Shown here piece by piece: positions 17,633 to 27,000 of a stretch of 64,000 nt of DNA (positions are counted from its first letter, which is position 1; each line of letters starts with the position of its first letter). Made by a program: the position numbers and the translations under genes. This stretch comes from Bacillus ndiopicus (lineage in GTDB: Bacteria; Bacillota; Bacilli; Bacillales_A; Planococcaceae). The stretch spans positions 124,001 to 188,000 of the forward strand of contig NZ_HG964406.1 of assembly GCF_000612805.1 (NCBI RefSeq). Direction: 5' to 3'. A model generated the notes under the pieces. It saw only the letters and a program-made list of their open reading frames with translations. It ran no database searches and had not been told where the DNA came from.

Positions 17633-19171
17633 TTAATAATCATCATAGCCTTCTTCAGATTCTTCATCATAGTATTCGCTGAAGTCCAAGTCCTCATCGT
17701 AGTACTCATCATAATCGAAATCTTCATCATAGTAGTAGTCGTCATAATAATCATCATAGAAGTATTCATTAAAGCCTGTTTCAGCCATAAAGTTTTCTGC
17801 CCAAACCATAATACCTTCGCCAACTGTTGCCATATATTCAGATAGCTCTTCTTCTGATAAATTACTAATATCCTTCACTTTTGTTGGTAGTTCGATAGCT
17901 TTAATTTTTTTGCTTTCTTGCTCGATTGTTAAAGATGCTTTTCCCATACCTTCCATTTCAATATAAACTGTATGCTCACCATTTACACTATCAGCCTTAT
18001 ATTGTGATGTACCATCCCAATTAAGTGTAACAGCCTCGCCTTCACTATCAAAAATGAATTTGCGTTCAAAGTTGCGCTTATCCTTCTCTTTACTTTCCTC
18101 TGATTCATATACTAGTTTCATATCTTCGACGGCAAATTGCACACGATCAGATGCTTTATCGCCTTTTTGGAATTTCCCATCGATGGAAACTTCATCTTGA
18201 TTATCCCCCATTGAGTAATCGAATGTTAGCTCCTTACCAAATGTTTGTTTCCCTTTAATAACAAAATCGTTAGCTTCTTTAAATTTCAATTCACGTTCAA
18301 CAATTTTACCCTTTTCAACCCAAATAGTTGAAACAACGCCAAATTCCATTTCACCTAATGCATCAGCTACTTGTTTTTTCATTTCAGTAATTGACGCATC
18401 ATCACAAATACCTTGAGTAGCCATTACCTGCTTTAAAATGGTTTCAAGTTCTGGGTCTGTTTCAACTTTTTTAGCAAGAGCCTTAGCCACTTTTTTCACA
18501 TCTTGCTTAGATAAGTCCATGATAATTTTATTTTTTTCTTTTGTAAATGCCTCCTCTGGAAGCTCTTTAAGAAGCGTAGTAGCTAAATTTTTCTTAATGT
18601 AATCCTGCTGTGCCTTTGTTAGAACCTCTGTTTCTAATAAAACATTTTGCCCACAGCTTAACTCCCCATCAGCTAATTCATTTAATTTTTCTGTTGAAAC
18701 AGCTATTGCCTCAGATAAAAATGGTGCATTAAACACATATTCCTTCTGTGTTGCAAAAACCTCAAAATCATCAACTTTTACATCTGCAATTTCTCCACCT
18801 AAGCTAAATGCAAATTTTTTATTTTTCACATCTGTCGTTGCTGATAGATTAATTGCCGAAGAATTGATAATTTCAAATGTAGGGTCTTCCATATACTCGC
18901 TTTGAATTTCACCAGTAATTTTGAAGTCATTTTGAATAACTGCTGTTTTTGCTAGCTCAGACCATTTAAATTCCTCTTTATACTTATCCTCAAAAAAAGC
19001 AATCATTTCACTAGCAGTTTCAGCTTCTGCAGCAAAGTATGCAGCTTTTGGTGACTTCATAAATAGAGCCCCTGCGCCAATTCCTCCCGCTAAAACAAGC
19101 GCTGCCACACCTCCTCCTATAAACCACTTCTTTTTAGAGCCATTTGCCGCTTTTTGTTCCTGCGCTTCCAT
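17633..19171 (-). CDS. Membrane-anchored extracytoplasmic protein with Asp/Tyr-rich tail
   Basis: 512 residues of unknown function. After a short polar N-terminus there is one membrane helix (about 15-38, GGGVAALVLAGGIGAGALF), so the bulk is outside the cell. Residues about 45-465 look like a repetitive beta-rich fold with lipoprotein-carrier-like strands and two Cys (near 188 and 267). The last 45 residues are almost only Asp, Glu and Tyr (pattern YDDYYDDYYYDEDFDYDE). It heads the ABC-2 export operon, 42 nt before the first permease, and may be a substrate-binding or assembly partner. It resembles the DUF6583-type proteins, but I am not certain of that name. Confidence 0.7.
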   Translation of the reverse strand: MEAQEQKAANGSKKKWFIGGGVAALVLAGGIGAGALFMKSPKAAYFAAEAETASEMIAFFEDKYKEEFKWSELAKTAVIQNDFKITGEIQSEYMEDPTFEIINSSAINLSATTDVKNKKFAFSLGGEIADVKVDDFEVFATQKEYVFNAPFLSEAIAVSTEKLNELADGELSCGQNVLLETEVLTKAQQDYIKKNLATTLLKELPEEAFTKEKNKIIMDLSKQDVKKVAKALAKKVETDPELETILKQVMATQGICDDASITEMKKQVADALGEMEFGVVSTIWVEKGKIVERELKFKEANDFVIKGKQTFGKELTFDYSMGDNQDEVSIDGKFQKGDKASDRVQFAVEDMKLVYESEESKEKDKRNFERKFIFDSEGEAVTLNWDGTSQYKADSVNGEHTVYIEMEGMGKASLTIEQESKKIKAIELPTKVKDISNLSEEELSEYMATVGEGIMVWAENFMAETGFNEYFYDDYYDDYYYDEDFDYDEYYDEDLDFSEYYDEESEEGYDDY

Positions 19172-19192
19172 ATTTCCTCACCTTTCTCTGTA

Positions 19193-19315
19193 TTAAATAC
19201 GCCTCGGTTAACATCAGTTTAAACTTTTGAGTCAACAATTCATTTATGTCCCTCTCAAAATGGATGCCATATACCAGAGGTATTATCTTGATTTAGAAAG
19301 AATCCCTACTTAATC
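19193..19315 (-). repeat. Probable degenerate copy of a dispersed intergenic repeat (copy C)
   Basis: Read on the reverse strand this segment contains AATCAAGATAA near one end and GAGGCGTATTTAAT at the other. These resemble the ends of the copies at 23930-24080 and 58245-58330. It is much more diverged than those two, so the assignment is tentative. The rest of the 19172-19855 gap contains two strong hairpins, listed separately, and AT-rich sequence without a recognisable gene. Confidence 0.35.
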
Positions 19316-19489
19316 AAGATAATGCATTCTGAATCAAACAAAATATGTTCTGTATTTTTTGTCGAAATATTTCTTTTTTGTATGTAAAAAGTTGTGTTCG
19401 ATAAACAGAATAGTTTTAGTATACAAAAAACAATGTAATAATCATACGAAAATTTGTTCGTTTAACATAGGTTAGTACTTTTGTATATA

Positions 19490-19547
19490 AAAACCCAAAA
19501 ACAGAACTGTTATGGAAGTTCTATTCCACGGCTTGTTTTTGGGTTTT
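19490..19547. terminator. Long-stem hairpin, probable bidirectional terminator
   Basis: A 14-bp perfect stem (AAAACCCAAAAACA with its complement) encloses a 30-nt loop that has a further GGAA/TTCC pairing. A T-rich run follows on the plus strand. It stands in the gap between kynA (ends 19856) and the export operon promoter region, away from any obvious plus-strand gene, so it may terminate an unannotated transcript. Confidence 0.55.
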
Positions 19548-19791
19548 ATTGTATTTTTTTAAGGAATTAAGATATTAATATATTGAAATATTGACTAAAT
19601 ATTTTTCAAAAAAAATTTTTTTAATTACCATACAGGTATTAAGCAATGGTTTATTTTGTTAAATGGCAATATTTCTATTTCCCCTCGTTAACAGCTTTTG
19701 AATGATGTTGACTAAAGACATTGTTCCACAGTATCGCAGCCATACACTTGGATTGAACAGGAACATTGTATTTAAATCTTACATAAAATTA

Positions 19792-19831
19792 GGTGCCAAG
19801 AAACCACATTTACATATGGTTTCTTGGCACC
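19792..19831 (-). terminator. Terminator of the kyn operon
   Basis: Perfect 15-bp inverted repeat GGTGCCAAGAAACCA with a 10-nt loop, 25 nt beyond the kynA stop codon on the reverse strand. The poly-T tail is modest, but the stem is very stable. Confidence 0.75.
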
Positions 19832-19855
19832 CTTTGTGTATTTTTATTATAAAGA

Positions 19856-20698
19856 CTATAACTCCGTACGTAACTGCCATAGCTCTGGGAAGAAATACTG
19901 GTCTAGTACTTTTTTCAAGTAGCTAACACCACCAGAGCCTCCTGTCCCCATTTTAAAGCCGATAATGCGCTCCACAGTTTTCATATGACGGAAGCGCCAT
20001 TGCTGGAATAAGTCCTCAATATCAACAAGCTCCTCAGCTAGCTCATATAAATCAAAATATTTTTCAGGCTCACGATAAACAGCTTTCCAAGCCTCTTTTA
20101 CACTGTCATTCGCTTCATATTTCGCTGTAACATCGCGCTTTAATACTTCCTCATCAATCGCAAAGCCGCGCTTCGCTAATGTGCGAATCGCCTCATCATA
20201 TAGACTTGGCGCATTGTAGGCTTCCTGAAGCATCGCTAATATTTTTTCATCATGTGCATAAATTTGCAAAATATGTGGTGTTTTATAGCCGAAATAAAAC
20301 TCTAGTAAACGATTTTGATAGGATTGGAAGCCTGATGAATTTCCTAGCTTATCACGGAATTGCAAATAATCAGCAGGCGTTAATGTTGCAAGTACATCCC
20401 ATACATTTTTCAGTTGATTTTGTACCTGTGAAACACGCGCTAGCTTTTTAAATGATTCAGGTAAGCGCCCATTATGAATATCCAATGTTGCTGATTTTAC
20501 CTCATGTAGAATTTGCTTCATCCAAAGCTCACTTACATGATGGACAACGATAAATAGCATCTCATCATGCTCATCTGATAATGGCTTTTGGCAATCTAAC
20601 ACCTCATTTAAATGCAAATAATCTGTGTATGTCATACGTTCTTTAAAATCCGTAACGATTTTTTTCTCATCCTCAAATGGCTTATAATTATTCGACAT
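19856..20698 (-). CDS. kynA: Tryptophan 2,3-dioxygenase
   Basis: 280 residues. Heme-dependent first step of tryptophan breakdown, giving N-formylkynurenine. Family motifs: [11 protein letters not shown], the helix [20 protein letters not shown] with the conserved His, [15 protein letters not shown] (substrate carboxylate contacts), [14 protein letters not shown] with the proximal heme-ligand His, and the terminal [13 protein letters not shown]. Start overlaps the kynB stop by one base (TAATG). Last gene of kynUBA. Confidence 0.97.
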   Translation of the reverse strand: MSNNYKPFEDEKKIVTDFKERMTYTDYLHLNEVLDCQKPLSDEHDEMLFIVVHHVSELWMKQILHEVKSATLDIHNGRLPESFKKLARVSQVQNQLKNVWDVLATLTPADYLQFRDKLGNSSGFQSYQNRLLEFYFGYKTPHILQIYAHDEKILAMLQEAYNAPSLYDEAIRTLAKRGFAIDEEVLKRDVTAKYEANDSVKEAWKAVYREPEKYFDLYELAEELVDIEDLFQQWRFRHMKTVERIIGFKMGTGGSGGVSYLKKVLDQYFFPELWQLRTEL

Positions 20699-21321
20699 TA
20701 TTGCTCCTCCTCTTTGATGACTGCTCTTACAGGACTACCATCCGCGCCTTCTATTAATAGAGGTAAAATAATCATGTCATAGCGCCCAGCATCTACATGC
20801 TCTAACAGTAGATTTTCTACGATATAAATGTCCTGCTGTGCTAATGCATGGTGGATTGGTAGCTCCTTTGATGCTACTTTGTCGACTGATGGAACATCGA
20901 CACCAATCAAATTAATGCCACATTCTTTTAAATAAGCCACCGTTTCTAGCGTTAATGTCGGCACTTCCTGTGGAAAAATATGTGCATTAGCTATTGTCTT
21001 CGTTTTAAAAAATATAGCTTTGACACCAGCTATTTTCCCCTCTACCTGTGCTACTTCAATTAAATCATTATCTAAACATTCAATAACGACCACTTTTCCA
21101 ATACAGCGCTCAAAATCAAGCTGCTCAAATGTGTGTCCATCGCTATCAAAATGAAACGGTGCATCCATATGCGTGCCTGAATGCAGGCTCATTTGTAGCA
21201 TGCCAACATTGACTGAGCCCGTTTGCTCCTTTGTCGCAACTGTTTCATAAATGAATTTCGTATCGCCTGCCCATGTCGCAATATTTTTGTTTAATGGCTG
21301 TGTAATATCAATCCATCCCAT
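20698..21321 (-). CDS. kynB: Kynurenine formamidase (cyclase family)
   Basis: 207 residues. It hydrolyses N-formylkynurenine to kynurenine and formate. The metal-binding motif [12 protein letters not shown] (about 47-58) and the opening [18 protein letters not shown] are typical of bacterial KynB. The start shares one base with the kynU stop, and its own stop shares one base with the kynA start, so the three enzymes are tightly coupled. Confidence 0.95.
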   Translation of the reverse strand: MGWIDITQPLNKNIATWAGDTKFIYETVATKEQTGSVNVGMLQMSLHSGTHMDAPFHFDSDGHTFEQLDFERCIGKVVVIECLDNDLIEVAQVEGKIAGVKAIFFKTKTIANAHIFPQEVPTLTLETVAYLKECGINLIGVDVPSVDKVASKELPIHHALAQQDIYIVENLLLEHVDAGRYDMIILPLLIEGADGSPVRAVIKEEEQ

Positions 21322-22592
21322 TACGCTACAATCTCTCTTTCATTCGAAAACTTCTCGTATGCTTTCGTTTCCATAATGTCCTTTAAAATTTCAAAGCATG
21401 TATATACTTCTTCAAATGTGTTGTACATCGCTACTGCTGCTAAACGAATGCCTTGTGGTGCACGGAAATCAGGAATTACGCCACGCTCCTTCAATGCTTT
21501 ACAAATACGCGCCGCATCACGATGCTCCAGATAAATATGCCCTCCACGCTCCGGGTGTTCGACTGGACTACACACCTTGAAATCATATTCACCAAGCATA
21601 TCGCTGACGCATTGCAGCATGTAATCCGATAATGCTAATGAGCGCTTTCTGACATTTTCGATGCCCATTTCATTAAACAACTCAAGCGCTCCTAAAAGTG
21701 GTGCCATACTAAACACATTTGGTGTCCCTATCTGGAAGGCGCCAGCCTCTAATGCAGGCTCAAATGTATGGCTCATCGTAAATTGCTTTTCCTTATTTGA
21801 ACCAAACCAGCCAGCTAAACCAGGTGCTGTACCAAAATGCTTTTCATGCACAAACAGTGCTCCTGTACTACCAGGTCCACCATTTAAATGCTTATATGTG
21901 CACCAAAAAGCAAAATCCACATCCCAATCATGTAAATGATGCACAACTGAGCCAACTGAATGACATAAATCAAAGCCAATCATAATGCCACGCTCATGTG
22001 CTGCCTTCGTCAATTTTTCCATATTTAAAATTTGCCCGCTACGATAAAGTACACCTGGTAATACAATCAGTGCCACCTCATCTGTCATCGCCGCTATAAT
22101 ATCTTCCTCATCTAGCATTTGCCCGTCACGAGATGCAACGCGAATTAAATGCGTGTCATCATAGCCCTTTAATGCTAGTTGTGATTTTAATGCATAAATA
22201 TCAGAAGGGAAATTTAACTCATCCGCTAAAATTTTCGTTCTATTTCCTTCAGGCTTATAAAATGTTGCAACTAGCTGATGTAAATTGCTCGTTGTTGAGC
22301 CAGTTACAATGACCTCTTCCTTATTCGCTCCTACAATCGGTGCCATTTGTGCACCAAGCTTTTCAGCAAGGAAAAACCAAGCATGCTCACCTTGCGTCCA
22401 GCCATCAATGCCATATTCTTTCCATGAACTCATTAAGCTGTGTAGCGTCTTTTCTGCACGTTTTGACATTAGCCCTAACGAATTACCATCAAAATAAATT
22501 CGTCCTTCTTGCATATAAAATTCATCTCGCATTGTGGAAATCTCATATGTTTCATCTAATTTTTTTGCATACACCAATGTATTGTCTGTCAT
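21321..22592 (-). CDS. kynU: Kynureninase
   Basis: 423 residues, PLP-dependent fold type I. It cleaves kynurenine to anthranilate and alanine. Visible features: [14 protein letters not shown] near the N-terminus, the phosphate-binding [10 protein letters not shown], the aspartate in [10 protein letters not shown], and the PLP-lysine in [18 protein letters not shown] (about 225-240). AGGGTGG precedes the ATG. First gene of the operon. No anthranilate dioxygenase or quinolinate genes follow, so in this window the pathway ends at anthranilate. Confidence 0.96.
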   Translation of the reverse strand: MTDNTLVYAKKLDETYEISTMRDEFYMQEGRIYFDGNSLGLMSKRAEKTLHSLMSSWKEYGIDGWTQGEHAWFFLAEKLGAQMAPIVGANKEEVIVTGSTTSNLHQLVATFYKPEGNRTKILADELNFPSDIYALKSQLALKGYDDTHLIRVASRDGQMLDEEDIIAAMTDEVALIVLPGVLYRSGQILNMEKLTKAAHERGIMIGFDLCHSVGSVVHHLHDWDVDFAFWCTYKHLNGGPGSTGALFVHEKHFGTAPGLAGWFGSNKEKQFTMSHTFEPALEAGAFQIGTPNVFSMAPLLGALELFNEMGIENVRKRSLALSDYMLQCVSDMLGEYDFKVCSPVEHPERGGHIYLEHRDAARICKALKERGVIPDFRAPQGIRLAAVAMYNTFEEVYTCFEILKDIMETKAYEKFSNEREIVA

Positions 22593-22713
22593 GCTTTAGC
22601 CACCCTTCTTTATCTTTTTATCTCTCAAATTGATAGTAACATTCATAGGGATGGGAGAAAACCCCCTTACAAATTTACAATTCACAAGTATATCTCTTTT
22701 TTTCTCAAACTAT

Positions 22714-22741
22714 TTTGAAAATCAGAAATTTATGCTACACT
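22714..22741 (+). promoter_or_regulatory. Candidate promoter for cobalamin riboswitch 1
   Basis: TTTGAA, 16-nt spacer, TACACT, ending about 30 nt before the riboswitch core. The same arrangement recurs upstream of riboswitch 2 (TTTGAA-16-TAAACT), and a similar one (TTGAAA-16-TATCGT) precedes riboswitch 3. That recurrence supports it as the sigma-A-type promoter. Confidence 0.55.
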
Positions 22742-22770
22742 TACCAATAAGTGAATAACAATTGCAGAGT

Positions 22771-22937
22771 AAAGGTGCTCAATAAATGAGCTTAATAGGG
22801 AATTCGGTACAAAGCCGAAGCTGTTTCCGCAACTGTAAGTGTAGATGACTACAGAGTATACCACTGTCGAATGAGGAAAAATGCCTCTAGTAGATGGGAA
22901 GGTTCTGAATAGGATACACGAGCCAGGAGACCTGCCT
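22771..22937 (+). ncRNA. Cobalamin riboswitch 1
   Basis: Adenosylcobalamin-type aptamer. The 5' GGTGCTC/GAGC stem, the conserved TTTCCGCAACTG core, the GGGAAGGTTCTGAATAGG region and the 3' B12 box AGCCAGGAGACCTGCC (22921-22936) are all present in order. It lies 190 nt upstream of the secreted DUF4430 gene and is followed by an intrinsic terminator at 23038-23070. Repression by transcription termination when cobalamin is plentiful is therefore expected. Confidence 0.95.
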
Positions 22938-23037
22938 TTATTCCATCGTATTAACTCTCTTCGGAAGCTAGGAGAACTTACGGCAAATAGATGAACGGGC
23001 AAACTGTATTTTTACGCCTTTTTTCTGTTTCCTATTT

Positions 23038-23070
23038 AGATGCTTCCCCTTTTTGGAGAAGCATCTTTTT
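23038..23070 (+). terminator. Riboswitch 1 expression-platform terminator
   Basis: AGATGCTTC and GAAGCATCT arms followed by TTTTTATTTT, between riboswitch 1 and the ATG at 23126. It is in the classical position for a ligand-controlled terminator. Confidence 0.88.
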
Positions 23071-23125
23071 ATTTTCGAGTTAATTGCAAAAACATTCACG
23101 AAATAAAAAATAGGAGGTTTTGTAA

Positions 23126-23845
23126 ATGGTTCATTTAAAAAAATGGTGGCACTTAGCATTCGCCCTTCTTTTGGCAGTTTCGCTCGTATCACCAGCAGCA
23201 AGTGCAGCAGTTTTACAGCCTGTCAGCCAAGAAGTATTATCAGCAGACTTTGATGTTCAGCTTTCAGTAACTGGTTTATACGAGGAGATTTTAGAAGAAA
23301 CAACTGTAAATGTCCAAGATGGAACAACGGCACTAGAACTTGTAGAGCAAACATTAGATAATGCAGGTATTCCTTATGTAGTAGTTGCCACTCAATATGG
23401 TCCATATCTCCAATCAATTGATGGGCGTGCTGGAGGCAGCTTAAATGGTTGGGATGGCTGGATATACACAGTAAATGGTAATAGTCCTGATTATGGGTTA
23501 GCTGAGTATCAATTAGAGCCTGATGATGTTGTTCATATTTATTACACTACATGGGCAAAATTAGGAACAACAAGTGCTATTACTGTAAACGATAACGCGC
23601 CATCTATTACGGTAGATTTAACTGGTGATTTATTTATAACACCTGATGCTACTAATCTAGCAAACTGGACAATTAATACTGGAACAACGGCATTAACTGC
23701 TCAGTCTGTTACTGTGAATACTGACCAACAGGTAGTTATTACATTTGCAGGTCAAGCGCAAGCAGGCACTATTACCATTACTGCCTCTGCCAATGCTTTA
23801 TTTGGTAACTCAGCAAGTGAGTCACTTGAAGTTAAAGTGCAATAA
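23126..23845 (+). CDS. Secreted DUF4430 (transcobalamin beta-domain-like) protein
   Basis: 239 residues under riboswitch 1. The signal peptide is about 1-28, ending PAASAA. DUF4430 at about 45-150 has the characteristic LNGWDGWIYTVNGNSPDYG and DDVVHIYYTTW, as in the C-terminal domain of intrinsic factor and transcobalamin. The C-terminal 85 residues form an Ig-like, Thr/Val-rich beta domain. There is no SLH, LPXTG or lipobox, so the protein is probably released or held by partners. With only the beta module it may act as a soluble corrinoid-binding component of the neighbouring system. The binding role is inference from the domain and the riboswitch. The start is fixed by AGGAGG. Confidence 0.88.
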   Translation: MVHLKKWWHLAFALLLAVSLVSPAASAAVLQPVSQEVLSADFDVQLSVTGLYEEILEETTVNVQDGTTALELVEQTLDNAGIPYVVVATQYGPYLQSIDGRAGGSLNGWDGWIYTVNGNSPDYGLAEYQLEPDDVVHIYYTTWAKLGTTSAITVNDNAPSITVDLTGDLFITPDATNLANWTINTGTTALTAQSVTVNTDQQVVITFAGQAQAGTITITASANALFGNSASESLEVKVQ

Positions 23846-23860
23846 CTAGGTAAATTTATA

Positions 23861-23896
23861 CTGACAAGGTGAATAAGCTCACTTTGTCAGTTTTTA
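23861..23896 (+). terminator. Intrinsic terminator after the DUF4430 gene
   Basis: CTGACAA-G-GTGA paired with TCAC-T-TTGTCAG, followed by TTTTT, 16 nt after the stop. It separates the riboswitch-1 transcript from the following large SLH gene. Confidence 0.85.
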
Positions 23897-23929
23897 ACTA
23901 TTTAATTCAATTGCCTTATGAATCGAGAT

Positions 23930-24080
23930 AAATGCCCCAGTGGCTGTCACAAATTTTGAAGGGAGGTCTGCACAGCGCAGGCCAGTTAACTATTAGTCCG
24001 TATAGTGAAGGTTTTAGGTTAACTTCCACTTATTCAGCTCGAAATAAATCTGGACTAAAGTTAGCTAAGGCATAATTGAT
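23930..24080 (+). repeat. Dispersed intergenic repeat, copy A
   Basis: Begins near GATAAATGCCCC, contains GTGGCTGTCACAAATTTTGA, an internal GC-rich hairpin GGTCTGCACAGCGCAGGCC, and ends CTCGAAATAAATCTGGAC ... AAGGCATAATTGAT. Both ends match, in opposite orientation, the copy at 58245-58330. It fills the leader of the 1296-residue SLH gene and has no cobalamin-riboswitch core. Confidence 0.6.
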
Positions 24081-24097
24081 AGAGGAGGAATTTTCAA

Positions 24098-27000
24098 ATG
24101 GCTTTATGGAAAAAGCAACTACATATAGCACTTGTCTTTATTTTAGTATTATCACTATTCTCTCCAGCTAGTGTAATCAATGCGCAGCATTTTGAAGGAG
24201 AAATAGTTGAACTTAATACTGAAGATTCTAATGACATTAACGATAGTAATCTTGATGATTCAACAGAACAAAATCAAACTACGGAAATGAAACTAGAAGA
24301 TTCAGAAAAATGGGATAATGTATTAAAACCTGATAATGATGCTGACCTAGAGCATCTTACGCAACTAGATGATGTAACAGGAACAATGGTTACCCCATTT
24401 ATGGCCCCTTTCGCAATTAGTGATATTCAATTTAATGCCGAGGAACCGTTACTAATATTAGAAGGTCAAGGATTTCAACTTACTGCAACAACAGATGATA
24501 GTGCCACAGTTATATGGACTTCAAGCAAGCCAGAATTTGCAACAGTTAGTGTTGATGGATTTGTAACAGCCCTCTCAATGGGTGAATTAGAAATTACCGC
24601 CAGAACAGATACATTATCTAAAAAAATTAAAGTTTGTGTTATTACACCTGAACAACAACATGTTATTCAATTAATTGAAGCCCTTTTACCTGTTGATATT
24701 ACTTCTGCAGACGGTGTAACTGAAATACTGTTAACAGAAGCTCGCCAAGCATTCTTAGATTTACCTGCAAAGCCTAATCAGAAAACTATAATTAATAACC
24801 TTGGATATAATAATAAACTAGCCGACAAAGAAGCACAGTGGACTAGATTCTTTATTGAATCCCTACCACCAGTTACTACAATAGATGATGCAGTTGCCCA
24901 GCACCTCATAAAAGCTCGTGCTAAGTACGCCTCTTTAATACAAGATAGCAAAAATAAACTAAAAGCTGATGGAACTGAAGCTTATTTAACAACAATAGAA
25001 CAGGTCTATTTTGAGCTGTTAATTTCAATTATCGAACCATTAAATATTCGTAAAAATACAGACGAGTTGCTGCCCCTTTTATCAACGGCACGTACAATAG
25101 CTAATGGAGAAGTAACCGTAAACAACAGACCAACAAAGTTCGGTAAAGAAAATTATGAAACGCTTGTTAGTAAAGAAGTCGACTATGTCATTTATTTAAT
25201 CGACCTTCTTCCTGAAATCATCCAAGTTAATGATGAAGCAACAAAAGCACAAATAGCAGCTGCTCGCGCAGCCTATAACAAGCTTGATAAAAACGTAAGA
25301 GACGGAAAAACTGACATAGTAGTAACTAATTATCAAGATCTTGTTGATAAAGAGAATATTCTTTCTGCAGGTCCGCGTATTCAAGCTGTTATTGATAAAA
25401 TCAATGCGTTCCCTTCTATAGAATTAATTACTTGGTGGGAACATTATGCAAAAGTTATTGAAGTACAACAAGCCTACGATAAATTATCAGTTACAGAACA
25501 GAAGCAAGTATCCAACTATAGTAAACTAGAAGCTTTACAAAAACGATTAATGGAAATACAACCAACAACAGTTCAAGCCTATGAATCCGTTGTTAAGTAT
25601 TATACATCTAGCTCATACGAACCAACTTATGGATCAGAATGGACTATTCTAACATTAGCCCGTGGTGATCATTCTGCTAAACATGCAAGTTTTTATGAAA
25701 AGTATTATCGCAATCTCGCAAATCACGTAAAAACAACAAATGGAAACATAGATACCCAAGCAACGGACTGGGCTCGAGTAATTATCGCTCTTACAGCGAT
25801 TGGTAAAGACCCTACAGATGTTGCTGGCTACAATTTAGTAGAGAAATTAGAGGATATTAGTTTTGCTACAAGTCCAGGTATAAACTCTACAATCTATTCA
25901 TTAATTGCTCTTGATACTTGGAAGTTTGAATTATCTGAAGCAGCAACAACGACACGTGAGAAACTCATTGATGCTATTGTAAAAGCAGAAAAAAGTGACG
26001 GTGGATTTGCATTTAGTGGAAGTGTTGCAGATGCTGATATGACGGGAATGGCTCTCCAAGCACTAGCACCATATCAAAGTAACACAAAAGTAAAAGCAGT
26101 AACTGAGCGAGCAATCGCTAAATTAGTAGATATTCAATTAGCTAATGGGGGTTACAAATCTGGTGATAGCCCTATTTCTAAAGGTTCTGAAAACCCGGAA
26201 AGTGCTGCTCAAGTTATAACAGCTCTTGCCAGCTTAGGTATTGATGCGAATCAAGATAATCGATTTGACAAAGTCATTGCCAATATTATGACTTATAGCT
26301 CTAGTGACGGTGGATTTAAGCATGTTCTTAGTCAAACAAAAGCAGATGGCATGGCAACAGTTCAGGTTGGCTATACATTAGCAGCCTATAATCGTTTACT
26401 AAGTGGACAAACAGCGCTCTATGATATGTCAGATACGAAAGATAATCCATCGAAGCCTGGCGATAAGGATGGAAGTGAAAAGGAGGAACCTTCCCCTCCT
26501 GATAACGGCGGAAGTCAGCCCTCTAATCCTCCTGAAAAAGAAGAGATTGGTTATACAACAGTATCGATTCGAATTTCTTCATCTGAAGTACCATTAAGAC
26601 CAACAGCAACTAAATTATTTGCTGGCGAAACAGCTTTTGATGTTTTAAAACGAGCAACAGATGAAAATGGCATTGCCCTAAGCTATCGCCAAACAGAGTA
26701 TGGGATATACGTTGATGGTATTGCTGGACTTTATGAATTCGACCGAGGACCTTTAAGTGGATGGATGTATCGTGTAAATGGCATATATCCTTCCTACTCA
26801 GCTGCAAATTACGTCCTATCTCCAAAAGATTCTGTGGAATGGCTATTTACAACTGATTTAGGTAAAGATATTGGTGGTCATATTGATGAAGTTGATAGTG
26901 AAGATGCTGAGGAGCAAAATGAATGCACTAAGGATTGCATAAAAGTTGAAAAGAAATGTACAGATGAAATTGAACAATGTAATGAAGAAATAAATAAAGA

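Noticed and set aside
17620-17823. Met/Thr-rich reverse-strand frame of about 67 codons
   Set aside because: It is a frame-shifted shadow of the Asp/Tyr-rich tail codons of the 512-residue protein.
22730-23002. Reverse-strand frame of about 90 codons across riboswitch 1
   Set aside because: It is antisense to a well-defined structured RNA and has no family features.
23897-24097. Possible fourth cobalamin riboswitch before the 1296-residue gene
   Set aside because: No B12 box (AGCCAGG-like) and no TTTCCGCAACTG core; the region instead matches the dispersed repeat.
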